A DNA stretch of 64,000 bases from positions 1 through 64,000 of the forward strand of contig MSJH02000837.1 in the NCBI GenBank assembly GCA_001931875.2, given 5' to 3'. Both the position numbers and the translations under genes were made by a program. The notes beneath the pieces were generated by a model. That model saw only the letters and a program-made list of their open reading frames with translations. It did no database searches and was not told the origin of the DNA. Positions 1 through 12,100 of this stretch are shown here, one piece after another (position 1 is the stretch's first letter; each line of letters starts with the position of its first letter). Origin of the DNA: Byssochlamys sp. IMV 00236. Taxonomy: Eukaryota > Ascomycota > Eurotiomycetes > Eurotiales > Thermoascaceae.

Positions 1-3000
1 TAGCCTATAATACTTTATTATTTAAGATAGAAAATAAGAAAATTATTTATATTATAGCTTTACTAGATAAAGAACTAGCTTAATCTTAGATTTACTAGTA
101 AGAGAATCTTAACTTCTAGATATTAACCTAGAATAAGTTTAAAGGTTAGTTATTAGACTTACTTAATAATCTATATTACTAGAGATAGAATATAATAAAT
201 TACTTTTATACCTTAATCTAATATTTAAATTAAACTGCTAAAGCTTTTTTATACTATTTTAAATAAGCTTATATAAAGTTAAACTAAGATAAAGGATTTA
301 ATAATAATAGAATTATTTAGTTTTATATTTTCTATGTAAAATTATAACTTAAAGTTTAAATAGGCTTATTAAACTATTAAGACCTTCTAACTAATCTTAA
401 TTAATTAGCGTCTTTAGCTATTAATTAAGAAATAAACTAAAAAAAGAATAAACCCTTAAACCTTTCTATTATACTAAATGCAAGTAGACTAATATAGAAT
501 ATATTAAAAGACTTTATTTTAGGGTAAAAGAGAAAGGAGACTAGTAACTAATATAAGGGGATAAATAAATCTTAAAAAAAGAAGTTTAGATTACTAATAA
601 AATAAGACTAGCTTAAAAAAGAAAGCTACTGCTTTAACTATAATAAAAAAGATTATATATAGAGATCTAAATTATACTTAAAAAGGAAGAATTTTCTTAA
701 AAGAAAAAAGCCTAAAACTATTATAGCCCTTTATAATAAAGGGTTTAAAATAGGTAAAAAGTTTTTATATACTCTAGTATAACTTTACTTATTTAATAGT
801 ATATTTAAAGATAAAGCTTTTATTAATTTAGGTTTAGCTTAGTATTATATTAGCTTAAATATAGCTATATAATATAAAATTCCCCTAGACTTCTAGTAGT
901 ATATAAACTTTAAATCTATTAATAAATATAAGATTTAGAAATATAGATTTTTTAAAATAGAGATCTATATTATTAATTTTAAAGGAACTATAAAGAAAGT
1001 AGATATATACTTTTATATTATCTTAATACTTAGATTATTTATTATCCTTAAGAAACTATAATTATAAGCTATTAATTCTATTATAGATTAGAAGTTAATA
1101 ATTTAAAGATATTATATTCTATAATAGCTATAGGTAAAGATTAAAAATATTTAATAATTCTTTAAGATAGTAAGAGAAAAAATAATTTATATACTTTATA
1201 GAGATTAAATTAATCTTATTATTTTAAAAAATCTATCTTTAAAATATAAGAAGTATATAAAAGTCTTCTTAAAAGAAGAAGTAAGTATATTATTTACTAA
1301 AATAAGTAAATATAAGATTAAACTTCTAAATAATATAGCGCCTTTATAGGGAAGATTTTATAATCTTTTTACTAAAGAATTTAATATTTTATATAAATAT
1401 CTTAAAGATATATAATAGAAGAGATAAATATAATTATTAATTAATTCTATAAGAATACTTATTTTATTTATTTTTAAGGCAAATAGTATACTAAGGCTTT
1501 ATATTAATTATTAAGCCTTAAATAGTATTACTATAAAGAATAAATATCCTTTATCTAGAGTAAATAAAATATTTAACTAATTAATTAGCTCTAAAATCTT
1601 TATTAAACTTAATCTTAAAGATACTTATTATTAGATTAAAATCTACTATAGAGATAAATAAAAAATAGTCTTTTAAACCTATTATAAGTATTTTAAGTAT
1701 TTAATTATATTATTTAGCCTATATAATACTTCTACTATTTTTTAAGCCTATATTAATTAAATATTATAAGAATTATTAAATATTTATTATATTATATATT
1801 TAAATAATATCTTAATTTTCTCTAACTTTATTAAAGAATATAAGAAATATATAATATAAGTCTTAGAGAGACTATAAGAATATAAATTATATATAAAATT
1901 ATCTAAATATAAATTCTATAAAAAAAGGGTTAAATTTTTTAATTTCTTTATAAGAAAAGATAGAATAGAGATAGATTTTAGTAGAATAAAAATTATTAAA
2001 AATTAACTAAAGCTTAAATTCTTTAAAAAAGTTTAAGTCTTCTTAAGATTTACTAGATTTTTTAAAAGATTTATTTATAACTATTTTATAAAAATAGCTT
2101 CTTTAATTAATCTATTAAAAAGAAGCGTCTAGAGAAAGAAAATTAAAATATTTACATAGACTAAAGAGGCTATAAAAGTATTTAATAAATTAAAGTTAGT
2201 ATTTATAACTTTACTAATATTAAAATACTTTAATTTAAAAAAGCTAATATAACTAGTAATTAATGCTTTAAGATTTATTCTTACTACTATATTCCTTTAG
2301 AGAAATAATAATAAAATAGATTTAAATACTAGTTTAAAGATAACTTTAAGAATTAGAATTAAGATAAATTATAATATTATATTTAAGAATTAGTACCTTA
2401 TAGTATATTATACCTAGAAGTTTATTAAGATAGAGGTATATTATAAGATTTATAACTAAGAACTTTTAGCTATTATTAATACTTTTAAATATTAATATTA
2501 TTATTTAGAAAGTAATAAATATCTTATATAAATATAGAGTAATTATATAAACTTATGCTATTTTTTTATTATAAAGATATTAAATAATAAATAAGCTTAA
2601 TAAATAAAACTATTAGTAGTATATAACTTTTAAATTAAATATAAGCTAAAATAGCTTAATACTATAAATACTTTATTTAAAAGAGTAGATTTTAAACTAT
2701 TTAAATTTAAATCCTAGATAAGATTACTTTTAATCCTTTAAAAAAAGCTTTAATATAAAACTTAGAATAAATATATATAGGAAAATAATCTAGAGTATAA
2801 ACTTATTAAAGTAGGTAATATAAGTAGTTTAAAATATTTAATATAAAGAATATTAATTATTAGAATAATTAAGGAAAAGTCTATTTAAGATACTATAATT
2901 CTTAGCTTATTCTTTATATTAAAACAGCTTTAAATAAGAAATACCTTTATCTTAGAAAGAATTAAGAAACTAAAAGTATATATTCTTAAAAATAGCTTAA

Positions 3001-4440
3001 AGATAATATAGAGAATAAATAGTAAAAGATTATTATAAAAAGATAATATTATATTTATATTAAATATATTTACTATAAAGTAAGAGCTCCTTTAAATATA
3101 TTATAATAATTTTTATATAGAGTATTAAAATATTAAAAAAACTAAAGAGCTGCTTTAAAAAAGATTTAACTAGCTTAAAATAGTATAAAATATATAGAAG
3201 TATATATCTATATATAATATCTGCTAAAGAAATTAAACTTTATAGTATAAGCTATATAAAGAGCTAAAGTCTTTATTAATCTTAATATAGCTATAGTAAA
3301 ATATTTTAATAGATTTTATAGTAAAACTGCTATTATTAGAGAAATAAGAAGTTACTTATAATTTAATATTAATAATTATAGATTATTATTTATAAAATAT
3401 TAAAGGCAGATAAAATAATTAACCTTATTATAGATTATATCTATAATTGCTTTAAACCTTTATAGTTAATTATATTAAATAGAGATACGCTATTTATTAA
3501 TAAATACTAAATAAAACTTTACTACTATATTTTAATTATTAGACTTTTAAATATTATATTTTACTCTTAAACTAATAGCTAGACTAAAAGGTAAAACTAG
3601 ATATTAGAGTATTATCTCTAGGTTTACTTAAACTATAAGTAAAATAATTAAGTATTCTTATTAACTATAGCGGAGTTTATATATAATAATTTAATCTATA
3701 TTTTTATAGGTATAAGTCTCTTTTATATTATCTATAGATTTAATCTTAGAAGTTAAGATAAATATAACTCTAGGAAATAAATAAATATATTAGTAGTTAA
3801 TAATTAATTAAAGAAATTTACTAAGATCTATATTTAATTAGAAAAATCTCTTTAAAAGGCTATTATTATATAATAGAAATATTATAATAAGAAATATAAG
3901 CCTAGATTCTATATAATAGGAGATTAAGTCTGCCTTTTAATAAAGAATTTAAAGATAGATTAATTAATTAAGAAATTAAATATAAAATATTTAAGACCTT
4001 ATAAAGTAATAGAGAGAATTAAAACTTAAGTTTATTAGCTTAAGCTTTTAAAGAGCCTAGGTAAAATATATTTAGTCTTTTATATCTCTTTATTAAAGTC
4101 TTATTATTAAAGATTAAGGGCTAAACTTAAGTATTTAAACTTAATCTTAATTAGTAGATAATAAATTAAAATAAGAGATTAAAACTATTCTAGATAAAAG
4201 AATAATATAAAGAAAGAAATAATATTTAATTAAATAAAAGGGCTATTTAAATTATAAAAATTTATAGCAGCTTAAAGAAAACCTTAAATATATTTAAGAT
4301 ATACTAGCTAAATTTAAGGCAATAGTATAAGCTATTAATAAGACCTCTTTAAAAAAGGCTTTAAAAAGTTTTAGAAAAAAAAGTTAATAGAATTAGTAAA
4401 AAAAATTTTTTATTAAATTTTTAGGTTTTATTTAATTATT
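1..4440 (+). mobile_element. Ty3/gypsy chromovirus remnant G1 (5' end outside window)
   Basis: Decayed LTR retrotransposon running left to right, already in gag at the window edge. Domain order read from the plus strand: Gag zinc knuckle, reverse transcriptase, RNase H, integrase, then a C-terminal chromodomain, which is the order of the chromovirus branch of Ty3/gypsy. No LTR could be paired because the left end lies outside the window. The right limit is approximate, set just after the chromodomain. It is heavily RIP-mutated: hardly any CA or TG survives. Confidence 0.85.
540..4345 (+). pseudogene. G1 gag-pol remnant
   Basis: Dead coding region of G1. A CCHC-type zinc knuckle is visible at about 622-672 (YCFNYNKKDYI, with Cys/Gly/His positions mutated). 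Reverse transcriptase lies at about 1,580-1,830, with the catalytic YxDD box reading IIYLNNILIFS (both Asp changed to Asn). RNase H follows at about 2,220-2,640 (ELLAIINTFKYQ). Integrase core is near 3,290-3,700 (ILIDFIV, then TNSQTKRQNQILE downstream). A chromodomain is readable at about 4,180-4,340 (YLIK*KGY). Stops replace Gln and Arg codons throughout. The protein would have copied and integrated the element; the chromodomain usually steers chromovirus integrase to heterochromatin. Confidence 0.85.
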
Positions 4441-4916
4441 TTATCATTTAATTTATATTACTCTTTCTCTATTTATTTATTTATAAAGGTTTAAGAGTTT
4501 TAATAAGAATATAAGAAGTTAGTCTATTTAGAAATAAAATTATTTTAACTAAGTTACTCCTAGTAAGAATTAAAAATATAGGCTTAAGATTAATTTCCTT
4601 TACTTATTTGCTTTACTATTATAGAATTCTATTAATATAGATTTATTCTTTTCCTTATTAGAGAAAGGAAAAATATTATAAGTAATATATATAATTTTTT
4701 ATATATATTATAAATCTAATACTATTAAATAAAGTAATTTAAATAATTCTTACTAAAGCTATATTATAAATTACTTATATAAAGATAAGGTTAATAAGAT
4801 AGTAAATATAAGCTTATCTATATTTACTTTAATAAGTATTTTATGCAGATATACTTTTATAGAGAATTTATACTTATTATAAGCCTCTTTAAAAGACCTA
4901 TAATTACTTAAGAGGT
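4441..4916. other. Unassigned stretch between G1 and repeat R1
   Basis: About 475 bases with no readable domain. Its position directly after the G1 chromodomain suggests it holds the G1 3' untranslated region or 3' LTR, but the matching 5' LTR would lie outside the window. A short AT hairpin (ataatttttt around 4,690-4,715) is the only structure seen. Confidence 0.3.
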
Positions 4917-6697
4917 AAGTCTCTTAGCTAAGGCTCTATAAATAAATAAACTTATTCTTATAAACTAATAAGACTAAAATATAGGGCTTATATTTATAAC
5001 TATAATAGTTATATTTAATATTAATATTAATATAAGTATATTAAAGTACTAAATTCTTAATTAGCCCCTTTAAATAATAAAAGTATATCTTTTAAAGTAC
5101 TAGAGGAAATTCCTTACTTAGCTTAAAGATAGTAAAGCTATTTTTTATTATTATATTAGTAATAATAATAGTAATAGTCTTAACTAATATCTTAATAATA
5201 GCTAGTTTAATTTAAATTCTTATATTAATAATCTTTTTATACCTTATACTTTATTTTTAAGGCCTTTTTATAATATAAATAGAAGTTATTCTTAGCTTAA
5301 TTATAGTAGCTAGCCTAATAATAAAATAAGTCTTTATTTTTTTAATAGGCTTTTTAATACTATTATTAAGTTAAATAAACTTATTTATATAATAGCTAAG
5401 ATTATAAAAAAAGGCTAATTTAGTAGAGATATAAACCTTTTATACTTTAATTTTAATGCAATATTTATCTTAGCTAATAGATTCTCTATAGAATTTAAAG
5501 TAAATAAAGATATTAATCTATTAATAGCTATAAAAGGAGTAATACTTAATTAAGGAAATAGTTTCTTTAATATTATAATAGTAGTTAAAGTCCTTAATAT
5601 TTTAATAGTAGTTAGAGAATTATAATCTAGTATTATATTAATAATTAAATCTAGCTATATTTTAGTAATAGCAGTTATTTCTTCTATAGAGAATATAAGA
5701 GGAAAAAATAGCTTCTTAGAGAGAGAAGTAATTTTTTTAAGCTATTAATACTATTAAAATTAGTATATATTATATAAATTATAAATTAAGATAATTATCT
5801 AAGAAGTCTTATTATAAGAGAGTAGTATAAAATAAATTTTAAGACTTATAGTTTACTCTAATTAGCTAATATTAATATAATAAATTATAATAACTTACTC
5901 TTAAAGTAAGAAGCTTTAAAAATAAATAAAAAAGTAGCTAATTTTTTTAAATTTTTAAGCTATTATATTATTAGCACTTTTATATCTTTAAAAATATATC
6001 TAAATTATTATTTAAATATATTTAAGACTAAGAGCTATATATAATAAGAGATAAGAAAATAATTATTAAAGGTTAGAATTCTAATTTTATAGGATTATAT
6101 AAATAATACTCTTAGCTTATATAATTTCTTAACCCTTTACTATAAAGGTAATAAGAAGCTCCTTTATTTATTATATTATAAACCTCTATAAAGCTATACT
6201 TTATATTCGATATAATAATTTTATAATAGCTTAAAGATAAGCCTTTAAAAAGAGAGAGGATATTATTATACTCTTAGCTTCTTACTAAGATATAAGCTTA
6301 TAAGACTATAGTAAAGCTCTAAATTTAAATATAATATTAAGATAATTAATTAAATCTTACTCTCTCTGCTTTTAAGATTTATATAAGATAAAGCTAAGAA
6401 GTATTTAAGATTTAAAATATAAATAAGCTCTAGATTATTATTTTATTAAAGGCTAGTAATTTATTTTAATATAATATATACTCTATTATTTCTTTATTTA
6501 TATAAACTCTTTATTATTAAAATTCTCTAGTATAAACCTTTTTTTATATTAATTAAACCTTTTATTATAATAGTTAATCTTTTATCTTACTAGTAAACCC
6601 TTCTCTAAGCTAAGTATATAAAGCTATTATCTTTCTCGCTATAATTACTAGCGGAGTAATTCGCTAATAACCTCTAAAAACCCTTATTCCTTATACT
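4917..6697. repeat. Repeat R1, copy A
   Basis: First of two tandem direct copies of an unidentified 1.8 kb repeat. It starts ctcttagctaaggctctat and ends near aacctctaaaaacccttatt. Copy B begins about 10 bases after it ends. The minus strand gives a long, mostly open Leu/Ile/Lys/Thr-rich frame between about 5,700 and 4,950 whose stops would all be RIP-changed Gln or Arg codons, so a minus-strand gene of unknown family may lie here. It could be a long LTR, a decayed DNA transposon or a gag fragment; no motif decides between them. Confidence 0.75.
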
Positions 6698-6707
6698 AAG
6701 AAATAGG

Positions 6708-7836
6708 CCTCTTAGTTAAGGCTTTATAAATAAGTAAGCTTATCTTTATAAACTAATAGAATTAAAATATAGAGCTTATATTTATAACTATAATAGTTAT
6801 ATTTAATATTAGTATTAATATAAGTATATTAAAGTATTAAATTTTTAATTAGCCTCTTTAAATAATAAAGATATATCTTTTAAAGAATTAGAGAAAACTT
6901 CTTATTTAGCTTAAAGGTAATAAGGCTATCTTTTATTACTATATTAATAATAGCAGTAATAATAGTTTTAACTAATATCTTAATAATAGCTAGTTTAGTC
7001 TAAGTCTCTATATTAATAATTTTTTTATACTTTATATTTTATCTCTAAGGCCTTTTTATAATATAAGTAAAAGTTATTTTTAGCTTAATTATAGTAGCTA
7101 GCTTAATAATAAAATAAATTCTTTTTCTCTTTAATAGGCTTTTTAATACTATTATTAAGTTAAATAAACTTACTTATATAATAGCTAAGATTATAAAAAA
7201 AGGCTAATTTAATAGAGGTATAAACCTTTTATATCTTAATTTTAATATAATATTTATCTTAACTAATAGATTCTCTATAGAATCTAGGATAAATAAAGAT
7301 ATTAACTTATTAATAGCTATAAAAGGAGTAATACTTAATTAAGGAGATAGTTTCTCTAGCGTTATAATAGTAGCTAAAGTTCTTAATATCTTAGTAGTAA
7401 TTAGAGAAGTATAATTTAATATTATATTAATAACTAGATTTAGCTATATTTAATAATAGCAGCTATTTTCTCCGCAGAAAATATAAGAGAAGGGAATAGC
7501 TCCTTAAAAGAGGAAATAATTTCTTTAAGCTATTAATACTATTAAAATTAGTATATATTATATAAACCTTAAATTAAAATAATTACTTAAAGAGTCTTAC
7601 TATAAGAGAGTAATATAAAATAAATTTTAAAACTTATAATTTAATTAAATTAGTAGATATTGATATAATTAATTAAAATAACTTATCTCTAGAGTAAGAA
7701 GCTCTAAAAATAAATAAAAAGCAGCTAATTTTTTAAAGTTTTTAAAGCTATTATACTATTAATACTATTATACTTTTAAAAATATATTTAAATTATTATT
7801 TAAATATATTTAAGACTAGAAGTTATATATAGTAAG
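6708..7836. repeat. Repeat R1, copy B, left part
   Basis: Second tandem copy of R1, starting ctcttagttaaggctttat and following copy A closely, with differences that are mostly C/T or G/A transitions. It is interrupted at 7,836 by retrotransposon G5 and resumes at 15,311. The uninterrupted equivalent in copy A (ataataagagataagaaa near 6,042) shows exactly where G5 entered. The pentamer gtaag at 7,832-7,836 is the left target-site duplication. Confidence 0.85.
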
Positions 7837-7992
7837 TAATATAGACACGGGCGTATAATACTACCTTAGCGTTACCCTTAATAGGGTATAAAGGTGCAAG
7901 GTGCAGGAGCCTTAGGCCAACGACTTAGCTATATAGTTACTTCCTTATATAGCTAATAGAAAGATAACTTCTTTATCCCCTATACTGTAATA
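7837..7992 (+). repeat. G5 5' LTR
   Basis: Begins taatatagacacgggcg and ends ctatactgtaata. Aligned base for base with the copy at 15,150 there are about 12 transitions and no transversions or gaps. The ends read TAACA...TGTAACA in the better preserved copy rather than the usual TG...CA. It would carry the promoter and polyadenylation signals of the element. Confidence 0.9.
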
Positions 7993-9100
7993 ATTTGGTA
8001 GCATATTAAGGTTATCTAGGGCCTAACTATTATCAGGAGTATCTTAAAAACTATTATAGTAATTTGCTATACTATTTAATTATTAAGCTAGCTCCTGATG
8101 CCAGCGGGTTATCTATAGTCTCTTCCCTATTATATATAAAGTCGTCTGTTATTATTAGAAGTCTTTATATTATCTATTCTTTTTATTAAGATTTATCTTA
8201 ATATTATTTAGTTCTACCTCCGTTAGCCCTAAGTTTGTTAAAATCTTTATATTGAGCCATCTCCTTATATATCTTATGCCTGGGGATACTATAGGTTAGC
8301 CAGGAATACTTATATTTAAAGCCCTACTTTTATTATTAGAATCCTATATTATATTATTAGTTTTATTATTTTTATTATTAGTTTTATTATTTTTATCTTT
8401 AATATTATTATAATTTAGCTTTAGTCTCCCTTACCAGCTCGCCTAAAGAAGCTAAGATTGAGCCTCTATAATAAGCTAGCCTTTAGAGGAGATAGATCAG
8501 AGCTAATATCTCCCTATATTATTTAGAGGGATACTAGAGCTTATATATGGTCTAGCAGTATTTCAAACAGTAACTTCCTAGTTCAGGGATTAGTTTAACC
8601 GTAAAACTATCAATCTTATTAATTTTATCTTATCCTACTACCTGGAATATAACTCTTTAAAGTATACTTTATTAGTTTATACTAAAGTATTTTAGATTAA
8701 GCTATAAGTATCTCCTTCTTAAGCAGGATAATTTATATTTCCTGCATTATGGGCAATAGATCAATCTATACTCTACAATACTATTAAAGACTTTCTTAAG
8801 TTTGCCTTAATATTAATAGAGCATCCTATATTCTAGAAATAGCAGACTAATATAGTAGACCTAGCCGATTTTATAACAGAACCTATATAGCTGTTAGGTA
8901 GACTATGTTCTATATATTTATATAGTACCTCTATAGCTTTATTACAAGATAAATCCTAGCAGGAGCAGCAGGAGCAACCTAGATTATATATTCTAGTTAT
9001 TCTACCTCCTTGTCTATCCTCACCTAATCTAGTTATTAGAAATTTCCAGAATTCTATCTTCTAAAGCCAGAGAACTAGGCATTAAAGGGTCTTATTATTT
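7993..9100 (+). other. G5 leader with primer-binding site
   Basis: The bases TGGTAGC at 7,996-8,002, four bases after the LTR, match the start of primer-binding sites complementary to the 3' end of initiator tRNA-Met (as in yeast Ty1). The remaining 1.1 kb to the first gag-like frame has no recognisable domain and includes a repetitive ttattattagttttattatt tract near 8,340-8,400. Confidence 0.6.
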
Positions 9101-12100
9101 AACCTACTGCGTTATTTTCTAGACCTACTACTATATTTAGGTAAAGCCTTAACGCAACTAGTAGCGAACATTAACAATATAATAAACACTACTAACCCGG
9201 CTATATCTCCAGCACTACCGGCTACTAACTCCAACACTATATTAATAGAGATATTTCAGCAGATAATGGAATCCAATTGGCAAATAATAGAAAATATAAG
9301 GGCTATATTAGACTAAAATTGCCAAATAATAGAATACCTTATAAGTTAGAATAATATAACTTAGAATAATAGCTAACTTAGCTACTAGCAGCAGTAATAC
9401 TAATACTAATAGCAATAGTATTAATAATAGCAAGATTAATAACAGTAACTAGTTTAAAACTAAACTCTTTGCTATAATCCTTTAGTAAACCTAAATGCTG
9501 AATTCGCCCCAGGGACACTAATAAGCGCTATAATTAATAATACGCTATAGAAGTAGATAAAGCTAAGATACTTTTATCCTAACCTTAGCAATACAAACTA
9601 TATCAGCATAGGCCTAATAATTACAGTCGGTAGTTATATATATTATAGGGATATATATATTTTTGCCGACTATATTTATGACTTAGCTGCAATAAAAAAA
9701 AAGCCCTAGTCTAAGGCTATATCTAAAGATCTTTATAAGGCCTTGCACTATAATAGTATGCAGCAGAGTTATCTAATAGCGATTATAACTTCCTATAAAA
9801 CCACCCGATTAAGGAGGGATAGATCCCTATAATAATAAAATACTTTAAGCTTAATACTGCTGTAGCAATAAGACAATTAAAATCTCTATACTATACTATA
9901 TAGGATATCACTGCAGGTCAGACACCCCAGGAGTTTATTTAATAAGTATTGCAATTATTGTATGCTGCAGACACTATTAAGATATATAATTAGCTCTTAA
10001 TTGCATAAAATAAATTTTTACTATCTTTAAAATGAGATATACGGGCGCTATAACCTAATACTATACTCTCTAACTTTATTGAATATATTAAGAAAGCATA
10101 TATTGTCTGGTAAAAACAGGCAGATAAGAATAAATGCCGTTACTAACAGTATAATTATAGTAACTAAAGAACTCCCTTTTCTTATTATCCTCTTCTAATC
10201 GCATTAAGGCAGAACTAATATAATGCTAATACTAACAACCAGACTAGAGATAGAAAGACTAAAAGTTAAGGCTATAACTATAATAACTCTACGATACCTT
10301 ACTAACTAAACTAGTCTAATATATAAATACAATAATATTAAATATAAAATGCAGGCCAATCTCCGGCACAGCTATACCAGTTCTTATAATATAGTAACTA
10401 GAATTAATATTAGGCCCTAAATAAGAACTACTCCTAATAATATAGAAATAATAATTAAGGTCTTTTTTTTCTAATACAGCCGCGAGCTGCAGCCTATATA
10501 GGCACTAGAATAGGTTAAGCTATAAATACTATAAATAGGAACTACAGTTAGTAAGGTTATAATATACCTAGCTTAGAAGTATATAATATAATACCTCTTA
10601 ATTAAACCCTAGATCTAATCGACTTTTTTAAAAAATATAATAGCTACTACTACTAAGATAGTTACTAAGATAGATATAATAATCCTTAATACATAGACTA
10701 TATTAAAGACAACTATAATATTTATATTAACTACGCTATACTGCAAATTATTCCTCTATTCAAATACTAGCTATACTAGGTAGTCTTCTAGTTAAATAAT
10801 AAGCTCTATAATTATCTACGCAATACCAATTATTATTAAAAATTAACACCGCGTTCCCTTATTATTAAAGCCTCTAATATCGCGTTATTTAATATTATAT
10901 TATCCAGCATCGCGTTACCTATTACTATATAGACAGCTACAGCCATATTATAACTTATTATTATTAAGTCCCTAGTTAAGTAAGCTCCTTTAAGATATAC
11001 CTTTCGCAGATAGCATTATATTATAGTAAAAGTATATATTGCTAACAGTACTAAGGCGGAACTAACCTGCTTAGATTTAGATTACTCTATAATAATAATT
11101 AATAAGATATTCCTTAAGCGAGTTATACTATAAGCGAAAATCTATTATATATCTAAAATAAAGATTAATAGGATAGGACCTGCGGTGCACAACTTATTAG
11201 CCTATATCTAACTTATATTAGATTATCTAGCTACCTAATATTTTAAGCCAGTAATACTTTAGCTCAAAATTAAAGCCCACTTAGTTAATTATCTTAAAGC
11301 TAACCTTCTGCTTAAAGTTAATATAATAAGTTGCTATAGCATATTAATGCATTTTACTACTCTAATCTATATTGCTGTTAAAGATATCCGCATCCTGCTA
11401 ATAATTACTATAAAGCTAAACTATAGTTTACTATAATTGGTCTATTTTATACACAGAATAGTAGTGCTACTAAATAGTTCTATATATATTTTAATATACT
11501 TTAAAGGATATCTCGCAGAAGATTATAATTATCTCTTTAAGCCCAACTACTAAGGAGTAAATCTATATACCTATCTAATAGATGCTAACTTTACCTTTAT
11601 TTAGGCAATTAATACTATAAATAAGGAATAGGCTATTCTACAGAAGACGCGCTTAGATCTAGTTAATAAGTATAAGAAGATTAATATATTCTATATTAAC
11701 CCAATTATAGCATTACTAGCGCAGTCAGCGCTATTATCCCTTAATAAAGCTAAAGGACTGGCTATTTAAGGCAATAATCTAAGCCTTAAGAGGAAACTTA
11801 ATATTAATATTATTATTTATAGGCCCCTAAATATTGCTAATAAGCTTAAGAAAGTAGTTAGAGCTTATAATATTTAATCGGACTATAGATTTACTAATAT
11901 TCCCCTAGATTAGTAGATAACAATCTTACTAAAAGAAGGTTAGAAATTAAATATTCTTAAACACACTAAGATTTACCCTCTCAGCCCTAAGGACCGCAAA
12001 ATTATTAATTAAACCTTTAATAAGCTATATTACCAAGGCAGAATAGAATATACTACCAATTATACGCTAAGCGGATATCTTATATTTATTATCTAGCGCA

